Source: Silene noctiflora (Eukaryota; Streptophyta; Magnoliopsida; Caryophyllales; Caryophyllaceae). From it: a stretch of 64,000 nucleotides of DNA. The position numbers were made by a program, and so were the translations under genes. Shown here piece after piece: positions 34,918-46,232 of this stretch; within the stretch, counting starts at the first letter, position 1; every line of letters starts with the position of its first letter. The stretch covers positions 75,185 to 139,184 of the forward strand of contig VHZZ01000216.1 in NCBI GenBank assembly GCA_009801015.1, given 5' to 3'. Under the pieces are notes generated by a model. The model worked only from the letters and a program-made list of their open reading frames with translations. It had not been told where the DNA came from and ran no database searches.

Positions 34918-35115
34918 TACTTTTTTTTTTCTTTTTTTTTGGTGTAAACCATCCGGTTTAATCCGGATTCGAGCCGGGTAGGACCACTAAGGCGGTAAAG
35001 CTCTCCCTCATGAGTTTTAACACGGCTGCGTTCCCAGGGCTCGAACACGAGACCTCTGGTTAAGCTAGAACAACCCCTTGTCAGTTGATCTAAATGCTCA
35101 TGGGTGAAGATGAAT
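34918..35115 (-). mobile_element. SINE copy (tRNA-derived), minus strand
   Basis: On the minus strand an A-box-like TAGATCAACTGACAAGG is followed by a B-box-like GTGTTCGAGCCCTGGGA, then the body and an A-rich tail (plus-strand T runs at 34920-34940). This is a standard plant SINE layout. A diverged relative lies at 47440-47570. Target duplications are not clear. Confidence 0.6.
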
Positions 35116-35178
35116 ATGTCAACCTGCAACACATCCCCACATCATTCATTATGTCATATTAATACCAATTGATCTTCC

Positions 35179-35342
35179 TTAAGACGGCCAGATCCGTCTT
35201 AAGTTTAAAACTGGTCAAATACTATCCCATTTATCTAAATCGGACAATTTTATTGTCATTGATTACTACAGGGCATTATACTTTTTTAACCATCTATCTA
35301 TTTGACCTGTTTCAGGCTTAAGATGAATATGTCCGTCTTAAA
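35179..35342. mobile_element. MITE with TTAAGACGG ends, upstream of the MGST3-like gene
   Basis: Terminal inverted repeats: TTAAGACGG-CAGAT-CGTCTTAAG with AACTGGTCAAATA at the left pairs with TATTTGACCTGTTTCAGGCT and GTCCGTCTTAA at the right. Length is about 164 bp. No certain target duplication, so the superfamily is unassigned. It ends about 120 bp before the start codon of the next gene, in its promoter or leader. Confidence 0.65.
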
Positions 35343-35464
35343 CGAGACTTGTAGACGGAACAATGCATATAAAATCATTAATTCCAAATGTTGATCATTA
35401 GCATCCAAAATCTGTAATTAGTCACAAATACAATTAAGTCTTTGAACCAAGAAAGTCAAGAAAA

Positions 35465-36607
35465 ATGGAGGGAGTGCAAATGGTGTTAGCAAAGGAATAT
35501 GGTTATGTTGTTTTGGTGTTGGTTTTGTATTGCTTCTTAAACTTTTGGATGATGTATCGGGTCGGCAAAGCCCGAAAAAAGTATTTCCCTTTCACTAATT
35601 ATCTCTTGTTCATCTGAAAATTTTTGAGTTTATGTACTTAAATCTTGATTAATTTTAGGTCAACCTTTTTGGGTCGTGTTCATATTTGTTGTTTTTTATG
35701 ATAATATAGACGTAACTGCTGAAATAAGACCGTTGTATACTTGTATACGACTGTCTTATAGAAGATCAACTGAAATACAGAATGCATACGCGTAATAAAG
35801 ACTGAAACCCGTAAAATTTTGATCTCCATTGTATCGGAAATTTGCTGGGTTATAATTTTATGTTTTTTTGGAAATTTGTGGAATCAGGTATAAGGTTTAT
35901 TATCCAACCCTTTATGCAGTAGAGTCTGAGAACAAGGATGCCAAGCTCTTCAACTGTGTTCAGGTTCTTGTGCTATTTAATATAAATATTCAAGTGTAAT
36001 ATTCGTCTCTGAAGATGTAAACGAGAACTATTGACTAGAACGGAGGGAGTAACTGATTTTGGTGAATGATGCAGAGAGGACACCAGAATTCACTGGAATA
36101 TATGCCAGTGTATTTCATTCTGCTGATATTGGGTGGAATTAAACATCCCTGTATCAGTGCTGGACTTGGCTTTGCTTACATCGTCACTCGTTTCTTCTAC
36201 TTCACTGGTTACTCGAGTGGGGAACCCCAGAAACGTCTCTCTATCGGGTATAATAATGTTTTCGTTCCCCTTCTAATCTTTTTTTCTACTGAGAAATATA
36301 CTTCCTTTGATTCAGTCATTTGTTTACCTTTTATATTCTCTGTGACCAGTATTTTAATCAAAGGTAAACAAATGATTGGGATGGCGGGAGTATATTTCTT
36401 GAATTTTGCATATAAATTTTGTACCAAAATCATAAATTTATCAACGACTTATGTGTTCTTCTGGCAGTAGCCCATTGTTCGATTTTTGCTGGTTAATGCT
36501 GCAACAAACTTACTGTTTGATGTCCTTACAGGAAATATGGTTTTGTTGCTCTATCTGGTCTTCTGTTCTGCACAATTTCGTTCGGAGTTCATCTTATCAT
36601 TACATGA
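35465..36607 (+). CDS. Microsomal glutathione S-transferase 3-like protein (MAPEG family)
   Basis: MAPEG-family integral membrane enzyme of endoplasmic reticulum-type membranes, expected to have glutathione transferase/peroxidase activity toward lipid hydroperoxides. Four exons, 146 aa: 35465-35580, 35888-35963, 36075-36247 and 36532-36607, all GT-AG. It starts MEGVQMVLAKEYGYVVLVLV. The first hydrophobic helix spans about residues 14-32. The family core KLFNCVQRGHQNSLE, then MPVYFILLILGGIKHPCISA, TRFFYFTGYSSGEPQKRL and a last helix GLLFCTISFGVHLIIT complete the four-helix plan. Length matches plant MGST3 (about 146 aa). The RGHQN motif is diagnostic. Intron 3 holds a Stowaway MITE. Confidence 0.95.
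36299..36392. mobile_element. Stowaway MITE in intron 3 of the MGST3-like gene
   Basis: A 90-bp core starts CTTCCTTTGATTCAGTCATT and ends with the inverted CAAATGATTGGGATGGCGGG. TA duplications lie at 36299-36300 and 36391-36392. Same subfamily as the element at 34-662. Confidence 0.88.
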
Positions 36608-36919
36608 GAATTGGAAAGCTGGTTTTCGTGACAGCTTCGCAGTTCTCAATTGTTTTCACTAAGGCTTGCATGAGACGGTCTGACATGTGAGACACCAAAA
36701 AAAATATACTTGTATCTTCATTTCCTGTTGTAATTCTGTATCGGATATTTGGCCCTGTCAATGCTGCTACTGAATTTGCTAATCGTCTGAATCTGTCTTT
36801 GATTAAGACCCCAGTATTTATGGAGTGACGATAATTGAACTAATTTTTATTAAATTCGCACCCACACGCACACACATACAAGTAAAGAGCATTGATAGAC
36901 TTACAAGAAGGATTGTATA

Positions 36920-37693
36920 TTAGATTCTTGATAAGATGTCGTTGAGGACGGTTGTCACATTGTTGTAGTACTCCGATACCTGGGCCACATTCTTGTCTCT
37001 TGCAGCATAATCCAACTGTGAAATTGCGTTCGAGTTGATGTTAATGCTATGTTCTAGCTACAAACTACAATTCAGTGCACATCAATTTCCCATGTTCATG
37101 GATGGGTGTGAAATAGGTATGATTCGACATTTATAGGGCTACGATCCATGAATGATAAATTTTGAAAGTATTGCAAAGACGCGTTGTTACTCAGACAAAT
37201 CTTGTTGAATAAATAAGGTTGTCGACTGTCGTACCTTAGTAACATTGTTGAATAAATCAGAGTAGAGCTTTCTGAGAAACGGTCTGAGACTCCCCTCTTT
37301 GCTCTGAATAATAGTGTAGATATCCTGTTTAAGATACCCAGCGTATCGCCTTAGTTCTCGTTGTGCCTCTTTCCAGTCTTCCGCCTCTAAGAGGAACTTG
37401 ACATCTAACAAAGCCCGGGAATGATCCCGGATCAGGACCTCAGCTTCTTCAGCTGTTTGATCAGGGACTGTCATCCTGAACTCGAATGCACTCGCATTTG
37501 TATTACTTGTAGTTGCTAACACCAGTGAAGATATTAGTGCTACGGATCCCACTCTTCTACTGATACAAGGCTGAATCTTAATAGCATTTGGTTTGACAGT
37601 TTGAGACGTCGATGAGCATGTGCAGCGGGTTGATACTGCACAACAGCGATGTATATTATTCCTGCTGCACGAGACTGATGAAGCAAATGCCAT
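36920..37693 (-). CDS. PsbQ-like thylakoid lumen protein (PQL3-like)
   Basis: Nuclear-encoded chloroplast protein of the PsbQ four-helix family. Relatives are lumenal subunits of the chloroplast NDH complex rather than photosystem II. Two exons (37693-37235 and 37015-36920) encode 184 aa. The N-terminus is a Ser/Cys-rich transit peptide. A twin-arginine lumenal signal follows: SRRVGSVALISSLVLA at about residues 46-61, ending in a Thr/Asn/Ala-rich stretch with a probable ASA cleavage site. The mature part begins FEFRMTVPDQTAEEAE and contains KFLLEAEDWKEAQRELRR, LKQDIYTIIQSKEG, LRKLYSDLFNNVTK, LDYAARDKNVAQVSEYYNN and ends TVLNDILSRI. Exon 1 would read past its donor into a short out-of-family tail if unspliced. 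Assignment to PQL3 among the PQL paralogues is from memory and less certain than the family. Confidence 0.88.
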
Positions 37694-38413
37694 ACTGCAG
37701 GAATGACTGACTACCTAGTGTTCTTGTTTGTTAATGTTTGCTTCATTCTGTAAGATGAAAATAAGAACATTCAGGATTTCAGGCCATGTTTCGACGGAGA
37801 AACAAGAAAGGAATATAACATCAGGTACAGAAAAATACAGGAATTTTAATTTGGTCGATATATGAAATTGTTTACCTAGTCCCCCGGTATGGTATTTCAA
37901 TTCGTATATAAAATTAAACAACTTTCAGCAATTCAGAGTTACAGAATCACGGAAAATATAACATTCTAGACGCTTTTAATTCCTATAATGAACCAAACGA
38001 CCACACTCTCCTAAATAAATGGATGGGATTACGCCACTGGGTAGGTCTTATATGAGATTTTGTGGCGCAGAAATGAACCAGACGACCACCTACAGTTAGT
38101 CTCTGGCCAACAATCTAGCATACAACAACAACAACATTACTCCAGTGCCTTAATGGCTCCCGCAAATTGCAAGTAGGAGGGGGGGAGGTGTTTCCGAATT
38201 ACCCAGAATGAAAATTGTGTCGAGAACTGCATTGAGAATAAATTTCAGGCAAAATGAGGGAGGTAAAGTGGGATAATATGAACTTACAAGTAGTAGTAAT
38301 ATTGAGATAGAGAGCTATAACTTCAATGGATAACAGATGACCATATAAAATGAAGCAAAACGAAAAGAAAACGCTCTCTAGAGGCATAACAAATCCACGA
38401 CACACATAACAAG
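37694..38413. other. Intergenic, upstream of the PsbQ-like gene
   Basis: Contains the promoter and leader of the PsbQ-like gene on its left side. A SINE-like fragment at 38109-38200 is listed separately. No other gene or clear element is seen. Confidence 0.45.
38109..38200 (-). repeat. SINE-like fragment with (TTG)n tail
   Basis: The plus strand reads CAACAACAACAACATTACTC, then CAGTGCCTTAATGGCTCCCG and CAAATTGCAAGTAGGAGGGG. This is the reverse complement of the family motif with the GGGTAATGTTGTTGTTG tail. Confidence 0.55.
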
Positions 38414-38585
38414 CAGTGGCGGAGCCAGGATTTGAGTTTAGGGGGGCGAAAATTTTTAGGGGGGGCGGATGGTTAATAATATAAGGGACACTCGGAAAAA
38501 AATCGAAAAATTTAACTAAAAACTTCGAAAAACTCAACCGCCAGGGGGGCGGCCGCCCCTGCTAGCCCCCCTAGCTCCACCACTG
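38414..38585. mobile_element. hAT-type MITE, complete
   Basis: A 172-bp element starting CAGTGGCGGAGCCAGGATTT and ending CTAGCTCCACCACTG. It has a perfect 8-bp target duplication ATAACAAG (38406-38413 and 38586-38593), diagnostic of hAT transposition. Its sub-terminal G runs pair with C runs at the other end. The fragment at 3168-3262 belongs to the same family. Confidence 0.92.
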
Positions 38586-38779
38586 ATAACAAGTGCCACG
38601 AATATTCTCCATTATAACCCTGCAAAATTGTCTTATGGGTCCCAGAAGAAGACTTTGCATCACACAAAGGAGGGCTGCTTTGGGTATATTAGCCGTATTT
38701 CCCGTGGAGTAGTTCATTCCTCTCGTGGAAATATGAGTGCCCCAAAATTTGGCTAGACCCGGCAAATGGGTCATTAACG

Positions 38780-38990
38780 TTGGGTTTGGGTAGGGATATA
38801 GAGTCGTTTTCGGGTCAATAATTATGGGTTATTTTCAAGTCAGGCCGTTTTGGGCCATTTCGAGTTTGTGAGGTTATTTTGATTCGGGTCATATTGGATT
38901 GAGTTTGGGTCACATTTTTTGAGTCATTTTCAGGTATGAAGTGAAGCTTATCGAGTCAGGTCATGTGGATCGGGTCATGTCACTTTTGTT
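38780..38990. repeat. GGGTCA-rich low-complexity segment
   Basis: Many copies of short words such as GGGTCA, GAGTCA and TTTTGGG. This resembles the inner part of hAT-type MITEs built from GGGTCR words, as at 46233-46850. No ends can be set. Confidence 0.4.
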
Positions 38991-41559
38991 GGCTCTGGTC
39001 AAGAGGGATACACGCTCGGTTTTTAAGGGTGCCATAATACGATAAACCAGTTTCGAGAGAAAATAGAATAATTGTGAACATAGGATTAATACTTGTTTTT
39101 TTGGGAATGAAATAGAATAGGGTAAGTCCTGAAGTGAACAAGTGAGTGTAATAGAAAAATCGGTGCAGAAAAAGAAATGTGACCTGGAATGATCTCATGA
39201 ATGGTTCAAATTGGAGTACATATAATACACGGTTTTTGAGAATTCGGGTTCCCGGGAAAAATAAGTCGGTAAATCACCAAACGGTTTCTCGGGTCAGATA
39301 AAGGGGCACAATTTTTTTAAAAATAACTAGAGGACATTTGAGGGTGCCAGTATGCAATAAATCAGTCTCGGATAAAAATCGGATAGTCATGAACAATAGA
39401 TAAATATTTGATATTTGAGTTTGATATCAAATTGGGTAACTCCTGAAACGATCCCGGACGCTTGGTAAAAAAAAGGGAGAAAAATAAACGGGACCCGGTT
39501 CGACCTCCGAACGATTCAAATTGAAATATATAATACACGGTATTCGTGATTTCAGGGTTCCGGAACAAATCGTCCGCAAATCACATGGACAGTTCATCGG
39601 GTCAGATAAAGCGGTCACATAAATTTTGAGGAGCAACAAAGGCGTTTAAGGGTGCGTAAATGGGATAAACCAGCCTCGATTTAAACGAGATTAATACTTT
39701 TTTAGGGATGAAATAGAATAAGGTAACTCTTGAAGTGACCCCCGGCGTGAGGTAGAAAAGTCGGTAGAGAAAAGAAACATAGCCCGAAACCACCTCCCGA
39801 ATAACTCAAATTGAAGTATGTATAAGTTTATCACAAACGATTTTCGGGAATTCAGGGTCCCGGAACAAATACGTCCGTAAACTACCTGGATGGTTTCTCA
39901 AATTAGATAAAGCGATCACATAAAGCAAAAGATGAATACTTGTTATTTAGGGTTGAAATCGAATACGGTAACTCATAAAGTGACCCCACGTGGTACAAAA
40001 TATGGTAAGAAAAGAAATATGACTCGGTACAACCTCTCAAACGGTTCAAATTTAGTTAAGTGTATAATAAACGATTTTCGGGATTTCAGAGTTCCAAACA
40101 AAAAATTATGTAAATCATACGTACAATACCTCAGGTCAGATAAAGTAGCTACACAAATTTTAAGAAGCAAAAGATGACATTTGAGGGTGTCGGTACGACG
40201 GTACGCGATAAATGAATCTCGGACGATAATTATGTACTCTTTGAAAATAAATGAATACTTTTTATTTAAGGCAGAAAATCGAATACGGTAACATTGAAGT
40301 GGCCTCTGACACATGGTAGGAAAAGTGGGAGGAAAATAAACATGCTCCGTTACGACCTCCCAAACGACTTAAATTTAAGTGTATAATACACGGTTTTCGG
40401 GATTTAGGGTTCCGGAACAAAAATGTCCATAAATCATAAAGACGGTTCCTCAGGCCACATAAAGTAGCCACACAAATTTTGAGAAGAAACAAAGGAAATT
40501 TGAGGTAAGAAATTTAAGGGTGCCGGTACGCGGTAAACGAGTATCGGAGAAAATCAGGTAGTACTTAAAAATAGATAAATATTTATTAATTAGGTTTAAA
40601 ATTGAATACGGTTACTTATGAAGCGACCCCAGACACGTGGTGGAAAACCTGAGAGGAAAAAAGAAACATGATCTGGTACGAGTTCCAAACGACACAAATT
40701 TAAGTGTATAATACACGGTTTTCGGGATTTCAGGGTCCTGGAACAAAAATGTCCGTAAATCATACGGATGGTTTCTTAGGTCAGATAAAGCAGCCACACA
40801 AATTTTGAGAAGTAACAGAGGACATTTGAGGATATCGGTACGCAATAAACGACTCTCGGACGAAAATCAGGTATTTCTTAAAATAGATGAATACCTCTTA
40901 GTTAGGGTTAAAAATCGAATACGGTAACTCATGAAGCGACCCCAAACATATGGTAGAAAAATTGGGACGAAAAGAAACATGACCCGGCACGAGCTCCAAA
41001 ACGGCACAAATCTAAGTGAATATACGTTTTTCGGAATTTCAAGGTCCGAAACAAAATCGTCCGTAAATCATACATGTAATTCATCGGGTCAGATAAACCA
41101 GCCACATAAATTTCGGGAAGAAAGAGAATAAATTTGAGGGTGCCGGTACGCGATAAACGAGTATCGAGAAAATCAGGTACTCCTTAAAAATAAATGAATA
41201 TTTCTTAATTAGGGTTGAAAATCGAATATGGTAACTCATGAAGCGACCCCTGACATATGGTTGAAAAACTGAGATAAAAAAAAACATGATCCGATGCGAC
41301 TTTCCAAACGGCTCAAATTTAAGTGTATAATACACGGTTTTCAGGATTTCAGGGTACCGGAACAAAAATGTCCGTAAATCATACCCATGGTTTTTCAGGT
41401 CAGATAAAGCAGTCGCGCAAATTTTGAGAAGCAACAGAGGACATTTGAGGGTGCCGGTACGCAATAAACGAGTTTCAGACGAAAATCATGTATTTCTTAA
41501 AAATCAATGAAAACTTCTTATTTACGGCTGAAAATCGAATATGGTAACTTATTAAGCGA
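38991..41559. repeat. Satellite array 2, first segment
   Basis: Same family and orientation as the array at 3263-5240. The GGTAACTC landmark falls near 39435, 39722, 39967, 40287, 40610, 40923, 41230 and 41543. Spacing varies from 245 to 323 bp at the left edge and settles to about 307-323 bp further in. Units are more diverged at the edge than in the centre. Recurrent minus-strand open frames in the units are by-products of the repeat and not genes. Confidence 0.9.
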
Positions 41560-41659
41560 CCTCTTGTAATACTACGGTTTTCCCTGCCTTTGGGGACTCG
41601 ACCGAGTAGGACTTACTCTGTTGAGTAAGTCTGTGTCTTTTTAAGTCAGAGTCTGGAAG

Positions 41660-41660
41660 N
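41660..41660. other. Single N between duplicated 21-bp flanks
   Basis: The 21 bases before the N (TTTTAAGTCAGAGTCTGGAA plus G) are repeated directly after it. This is the signature of an unmerged contig overlap, so the duplication is probably artificial. Confidence 0.8.
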
Positions 41661-41962
41661 TTTTAAGTCAGAGTCTGGAAGTGGGGTACTCGATCGAGTA
41701 ACTGGGTCACTCGATCGAGTAAGGGTCACTCGATCGAGTAAGTCGTGTATGCTGGCCGATTAAGTTAGGTTTTGTAAATAACGCAAGTTTAACTTAATAA
41801 TCATTCGACGACTGTTCATTGCTTTCTAAAAACTTAAACTTCCACAAAGAAACCTTTCAAGAGTTGTTACTTCGTTATCTAGCGCTATTTGCAAATCCGG
41901 AGCTTGAGTCGGTAGTTTTCCGCGTCGGTTGCGTCATCGTATTCCTTGTCTCGAGGGTAAGA

Positions 41963-42915
41963 NNNNNNNNNNNNNNNNNNNNNNNNNNNNNNNNNNNNNN
42001 NNNNNNNNNNNNNNNNNNNNNNNNNNNNNNNNNNNNNNNNNNNNNNNNNNNNNNNNNNNNNNNNNNNNNNNNNNNNNNNNNNNNNNNNNNNNNNNNNNNN
42101 NNNNNNNNNNNNNNNNNNNNNNNNNNNNNNNNNNNNNNNNNNNNNNNNNNNNNNNNNNNNNNNNNNNNNNNNNNNNNNNNNNNNNNNNNNNNNNNNNNNN
42201 NNNNNNNNNNNNNNNNNNNNNNNNNNNNNNNNNNNNNNNNNNNNNNNNNNNNNNNNNNNNNNNNNNNNNNNNNNNNNNNNNNNNNNNNNNNNNNNNNNNN
42301 NNNNNNNNNNNNNNNNNNNNNNNNNNNNNNNNNNNNNNNNNNNNNNNNNNNNNNNNNNNNNNNNNNNNNNNNNNNNNNNNNNNNNNNNNNNNNNNNNNNN
42401 NNNNNNNNNNNNNNNNNNNNNNNNNNNNNNNNNNNNNNNNNNNNNNNNNNNNNNNNNNNNNNNNNNNNNNNNNNNNNNNNNNNNNNNNNNNNNNNNNNNN
42501 NNNNNNNNNNNNNNNNNNNNNNNNNNNNNNNNNNNNNNNNNNNNNNNNNNNNNNNNNNNNNNNNNNNNNNNNNNNNNNNNNNNNNNNNNNNNNNNNNNNN
42601 NNNNNNNNNNNNNNNNNNNNNNNNNNNNNNNNNNNNNNNNNNNNNNNNNNNNNNNNNNNNNNNNNNNNNNNNNNNNNNNNNNNNNNNNNNNNNNNNNNNN
42701 NNNNNNNNNNNNNNNNNNNNNNNNNNNNNNNNNNNNNNNNNNNNNNNNNNNNNNNNNNNNNNNNNNNNNNNNNNNNNNNNNNNNNNNNNNNNNNNNNNNN
42801 NNNNNNNNNNNNNNNNNNNNNNNNNNNNNNNNNNNNNNNNNNNNNNNNNNNNNNNNNNNNNNNNNNNNNNNNNNNNNNNNNNNNNNNNNNNNNNNNNNNN
42901 NNNNNNNNNNNNNNN
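41963..42915. other. Assembly gap (953 N)
   Basis: A run of unknown bases inside the LTR element. Its true length may differ. No feature can be inferred across it. Confidence 0.99.
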
Positions 42916-43102
42916 TTCGTTTGGTTTTGTTATACAGTTTTGGTTTGACAGTTTGATAAACAATGCAATCGTTAAATACTTTATTTAAGTTGTTTCGTGA
43001 TTGTCTTATGATTATCATTGTCTCGGGAAACCGAGATGGTAGCATCTTCATACCTAAGGTAGCCTTGGTAAGGCACTTTGGAGTATGGGGTGTTACACCT
43101 CT

Positions 43103-43395
43103 GACACATGGTAGAATAACTGTTGGAAAAGAAACATATTCCGGTACGATCTCCCAAACGGCTCAAATCTAGGTGTACAATACATGATTTTCGGGGTTTC
43201 AGGGTCTTGGGAAAAAAACGTCCGTAAATCATGCAGACGGTTTCTCGTGTCAGCTAAAGCAACCACAAAATTTTTGAGAAGAAACAGAGGACATTTGTCA
43301 TTTAAGTTTGTCTGTATGCGATATACTTGTGTCAGATGAAACCGGGTACTTCTTAAAAATAAGTTATAACTTGTTATTTAAGGTTGAAATCTAAT
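43103..43395. repeat. Satellite array 2, second segment
   Basis: Continues the interrupted unit after the LTR element (GACACATGGTAGAA, CCCAAACGGCTCAAAT, GTCCGTAAATCATGC blocks) up to the insertion at 43405. Confidence 0.85.
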
Positions 43396-43404
43396 GCAGT
43401 AACT

Positions 43405-43783
43405 ATGGCTGTGCAACGATGCGGGCTAGCCCGGCCCAGCCCGGCCCAGCACGGTTCAACGGGCCCAAAAACCGTGGCCCATTGTTTTCCAGCCCAGCTC
43501 GTGATCTTTTTAGTGCCGGGCCCGGGCCCAAAATGTCCAGCCCAGCCCGATTTTTAGTGCTGGGCTGGCCCAGCCCGACCCAACCCGTTATTTTCTTCTT
43601 TTTTTCTCTCCTTATTTTTTATTTTCTTTACCTAGTGTTGGGCTCGGGCTAGACAAATCAGGTCCAGCACAGCCCGGCCCAGCCCGTCATCCTTTTAGTG
43701 CTGGGCTTGGGCTGCACCACCCCAGCCCAGCCCGCCTCCGGCTCAGCCCAGCCCGCACTGTCCCAGCCCAACACACAGCCCTA
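43405..43783. mobile_element. GC-rich hAT-like MITE inserted in the satellite
   Basis: A 379-bp GC-rich island made largely of GCCCAGCCCG words. The left end ATGGCTGTGCAACGATGCGG pairs with the right end CCCAACACACAGCCCTA. Flanks carry a direct repeat GCAGTAACT (43396-43404 and 43784-43792); eight or nine of these bases are the target duplication, depending on where the element ends. Inverted TAGGGCTGTG-like tips suit a hAT-type MITE. Apparent Pro/Arg-rich frames in it are composition artefacts. Confidence 0.8.
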
Positions 43784-43792
43784 GCAGTAACT

Positions 43793-46228
43793 CATGAAAC
43801 AACCTCGGACATGTGGTGAAAAAATTGGGAGGAAAAGAGATATGACTCGGTATGACCTCCCAAACTGCTCAAATTTATGTATATAATACATGGTTTTCAG
43901 GATTTTAGGGTCCGAGAACAAAAAATTTGTAATTTATACGGTTTCTCGGGTTAGATAAAGTAGACACACAAATTTTGAGAAACAACATAGGACATTTGAG
44001 GGCGCCGGTAAGCGATAAATGAGCCTCGGACGAATATCAGGTACTCCTTAAAAATAAATGAATACTTCTTAATTAAGGTTGAAAATAGAATACGGTAACT
44101 CATGAAGCGACTCCTAACACGTGGTGGAAACAGTGGGAGGATAAGAAACATGATCCGGTATGACCTTTCAAACGACACAAATTTAAGTGTATAATACACG
44201 ATTTTCGGGGTTTTAGGTCCCGGGACAAAAACGTCCGTAAATTATACAGACGGTGTGCGGAACAAAATACAAGATTTTTCTCATAATCCAAGATTTTCGG
44301 GATTTTGGATCGCGGAACAAAATCGTTCGTAAATCACATGGGTGATTCTTCAAATTACATAAAGCGGCCAAAAAACTTTGAGGCTGTCCGAATGCGATTA
44401 CCAGCATCTGGCTAAAGTCAGAAAGTCGTGAACAATGAATTATATTTGTTGTTTGGGCTGAGATTGAATAAGATAACTCCTAAATGAAGTGAACTCGTGC
44501 GTGTGGTTGAAAAATCGGTAGAGAAAAAGAATTGTAGTTCAGAACAACCTTTCGAATGGCTTAAATTGAAATGTGTATATACACGCTTTTGGGGAATTAA
44601 AGGTGTCGGAACAAGATTGTTCGTAAATCAGTCGTCTATTTTTTCGGGTCAAATAATGCGGCCAGACAAATTTTTAAAAGAAACAGGTGTCATTTAAGTG
44701 TGCTGGTATGCAATAAACTAGCCTTACGCAAAACTTGGCGTCTTGAACAATAAATTAATATTTGTTATTTGGGGTTGAGATCAAATAGGTTAACTCCTGT
44801 AGCAATCTTGGATATGTGGTAAGAGAACCGAAAGGAAGGAAACGAGACCCGGTTCGACCTCCCGAACGTCTCAAATTTAAGTATATAATATACGATTTTT
44901 GGGATTTCAGGGTTCCGAAACAAAATCATACGCGAATAACATGGACTGTTCATCAGTTTAGAAATAGCATAAATTTTGAGAAACAGTAGAGAACGTTTAA
45001 GGGTGCCTGAATGCGATAAATCAAGCTCGGGCGCAAATCGGATAGTCATGAAAAGTGGTTAATATTGTTATTTGGGAACGAAATCGAACAGGGTATAACT
45101 CCTGAACGACCAGAGGCGCATGGTAGAAAAACTGAGAGAAAAAAGAAAAGTGGCTCGGAACAACTTCCCGAATGGCTCAAATTAGAGTGTGTATAATACA
45201 CGGTTTTCGCCAATACCGGGTTCCAAAAAAAACGTCCGTAAATCACCCGGACGGTTGCTCGAGTTAGATAAAGGGTCACACTAATTATGAAAAGAAGTAG
45301 AGGATATTTGAGGGTGTGGGTATGCAATAAACCAGGACAACCTCGAATGAAAATCGGATAATCGTGAATAGTAAATTAATATATTGATATTTGGGGTTGA
45401 TATTGAATAGGGTAACTCCTAAAATGATCCCGAAAGCGTGATAGAAAAACGGGAGAAAAAGAAACGACACCTGGTTCGACCTTCCGAACGACTCAAATTG
45501 AAGTATACTATACGGTTTTCGGAATTTCAGGATCCCGGAACAAAATCGTCCGCAAATCACATAAACAGTTCCTCGGGTTAGATAAAGTGGCCACATATAT
45601 TTTGAAGAATAAAAGAGGACGTTTAAGGGGTGTCTGAACACGATAGAGGAATCTCGGGCGAAAATTGGATAGACATGAACAGTGGATTAATATTTTTTAT
45701 TTGGGGATGAGATCGAACAGGGTAACTCTTGAGCGACTTTGGGCCAGGCATGTGGTAGAAAAACTGAGAGAAAAAAAATAACGCCCGAAACGACCTCCGT
45801 TTTTCGGGATTTAATGGTCCTGAACAAAAACGCCCGTAAATCACTCGAACGGTTTCTCGGGTCCAGATAAAGGGACCACACAGAATTTGAAATGAAACAG
45901 TGGACAATGAGGGTGCCGGTATGCGATAAATCAGCCTCAGACGAAAATCGGATAGTTCTGAACAATAGAATAATAATACATGTTTTTTAAAGTTGAGATC
46001 GAATAAGGCAGTTCTTGAAGTGACTTCAGACTCGTGGTTGAAAAACCGGAAGAAAAAGAAACTAGATCCAGTTCGACCTCTTGAACAACTCAATTTGAAG
46101 TGTATAATACATGGTTTTCGGGATTTTCATGCCTCGCAATAAAATTGTCCTTAAATCACACAGGCCGGTTTTCTCGGGTCAGATAAAACAGTCACATAAA
46201 TTTTGAGGAGCAACAAAGGACATTTAAG
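43793..46228. repeat. Satellite array 2, third segment
   Basis: About eight further diverged units, recognisable by the ACGTGGT-AAAA, CCCAAACGGCTCAAA, CCGTAAATCA and GACATTTGAGGG blocks. Several units carry small deletions or additions, and one near 44250-44300 is clearly rearranged. The array ends at a CAACAAAGGACATTTAAG stretch, at the next MITE. Confidence 0.88.
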
Positions 46229-46232
46229 TAGA

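Larger units (their letters stand above)
41565..43097. mobile_element. LTR retroelement (solo LTR or gap-hidden element) in the satellite; fossil
   Basis: Starts TGTAATACTACGGTTTTCCC and ends GGGGTGTTACA, so the ends are the inverted TG...CA pair of a long terminal repeat. The 5-bp duplication CCTCT lies at 41560-41564 and 43098-43102. The satellite resumes directly after it. The left part contains several copies of ACTCGATCGAGTA. A 953-base N run hides the middle, so a solo LTR and a longer element cannot be told apart. No coding domain is visible, and superfamily is not assignable. The intact target duplication suggests it is younger than the array. Confidence 0.8.

Noticed and set aside
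37187-37234. Unspliced extension of the PsbQ-like exon 1 frame (tail VRQSTTLFIQQDLSE)
   Set aside because: A donor follows AAG at 37235, and the exon at 37015-36920 supplies the family C-terminus LDYAARDKN...ILSRI.
41819-43051. Open frames of about 340-390 codons across the N gap
   Set aside because: They exist only because unknown bases contain no stop codons; the real sequence is not known.
43419-43652. Pro/Arg/Gly-rich open frame
   Set aside because: It falls inside the GC-rich hAT-like MITE and reflects its GCCCAGCCCG words.
39362-46093. Repeated minus-strand frames of 60-156 codons resembling each other
   Set aside because: They recur once per satellite unit, change frame between units and show no coding constraint; they are by-products of the repeat.
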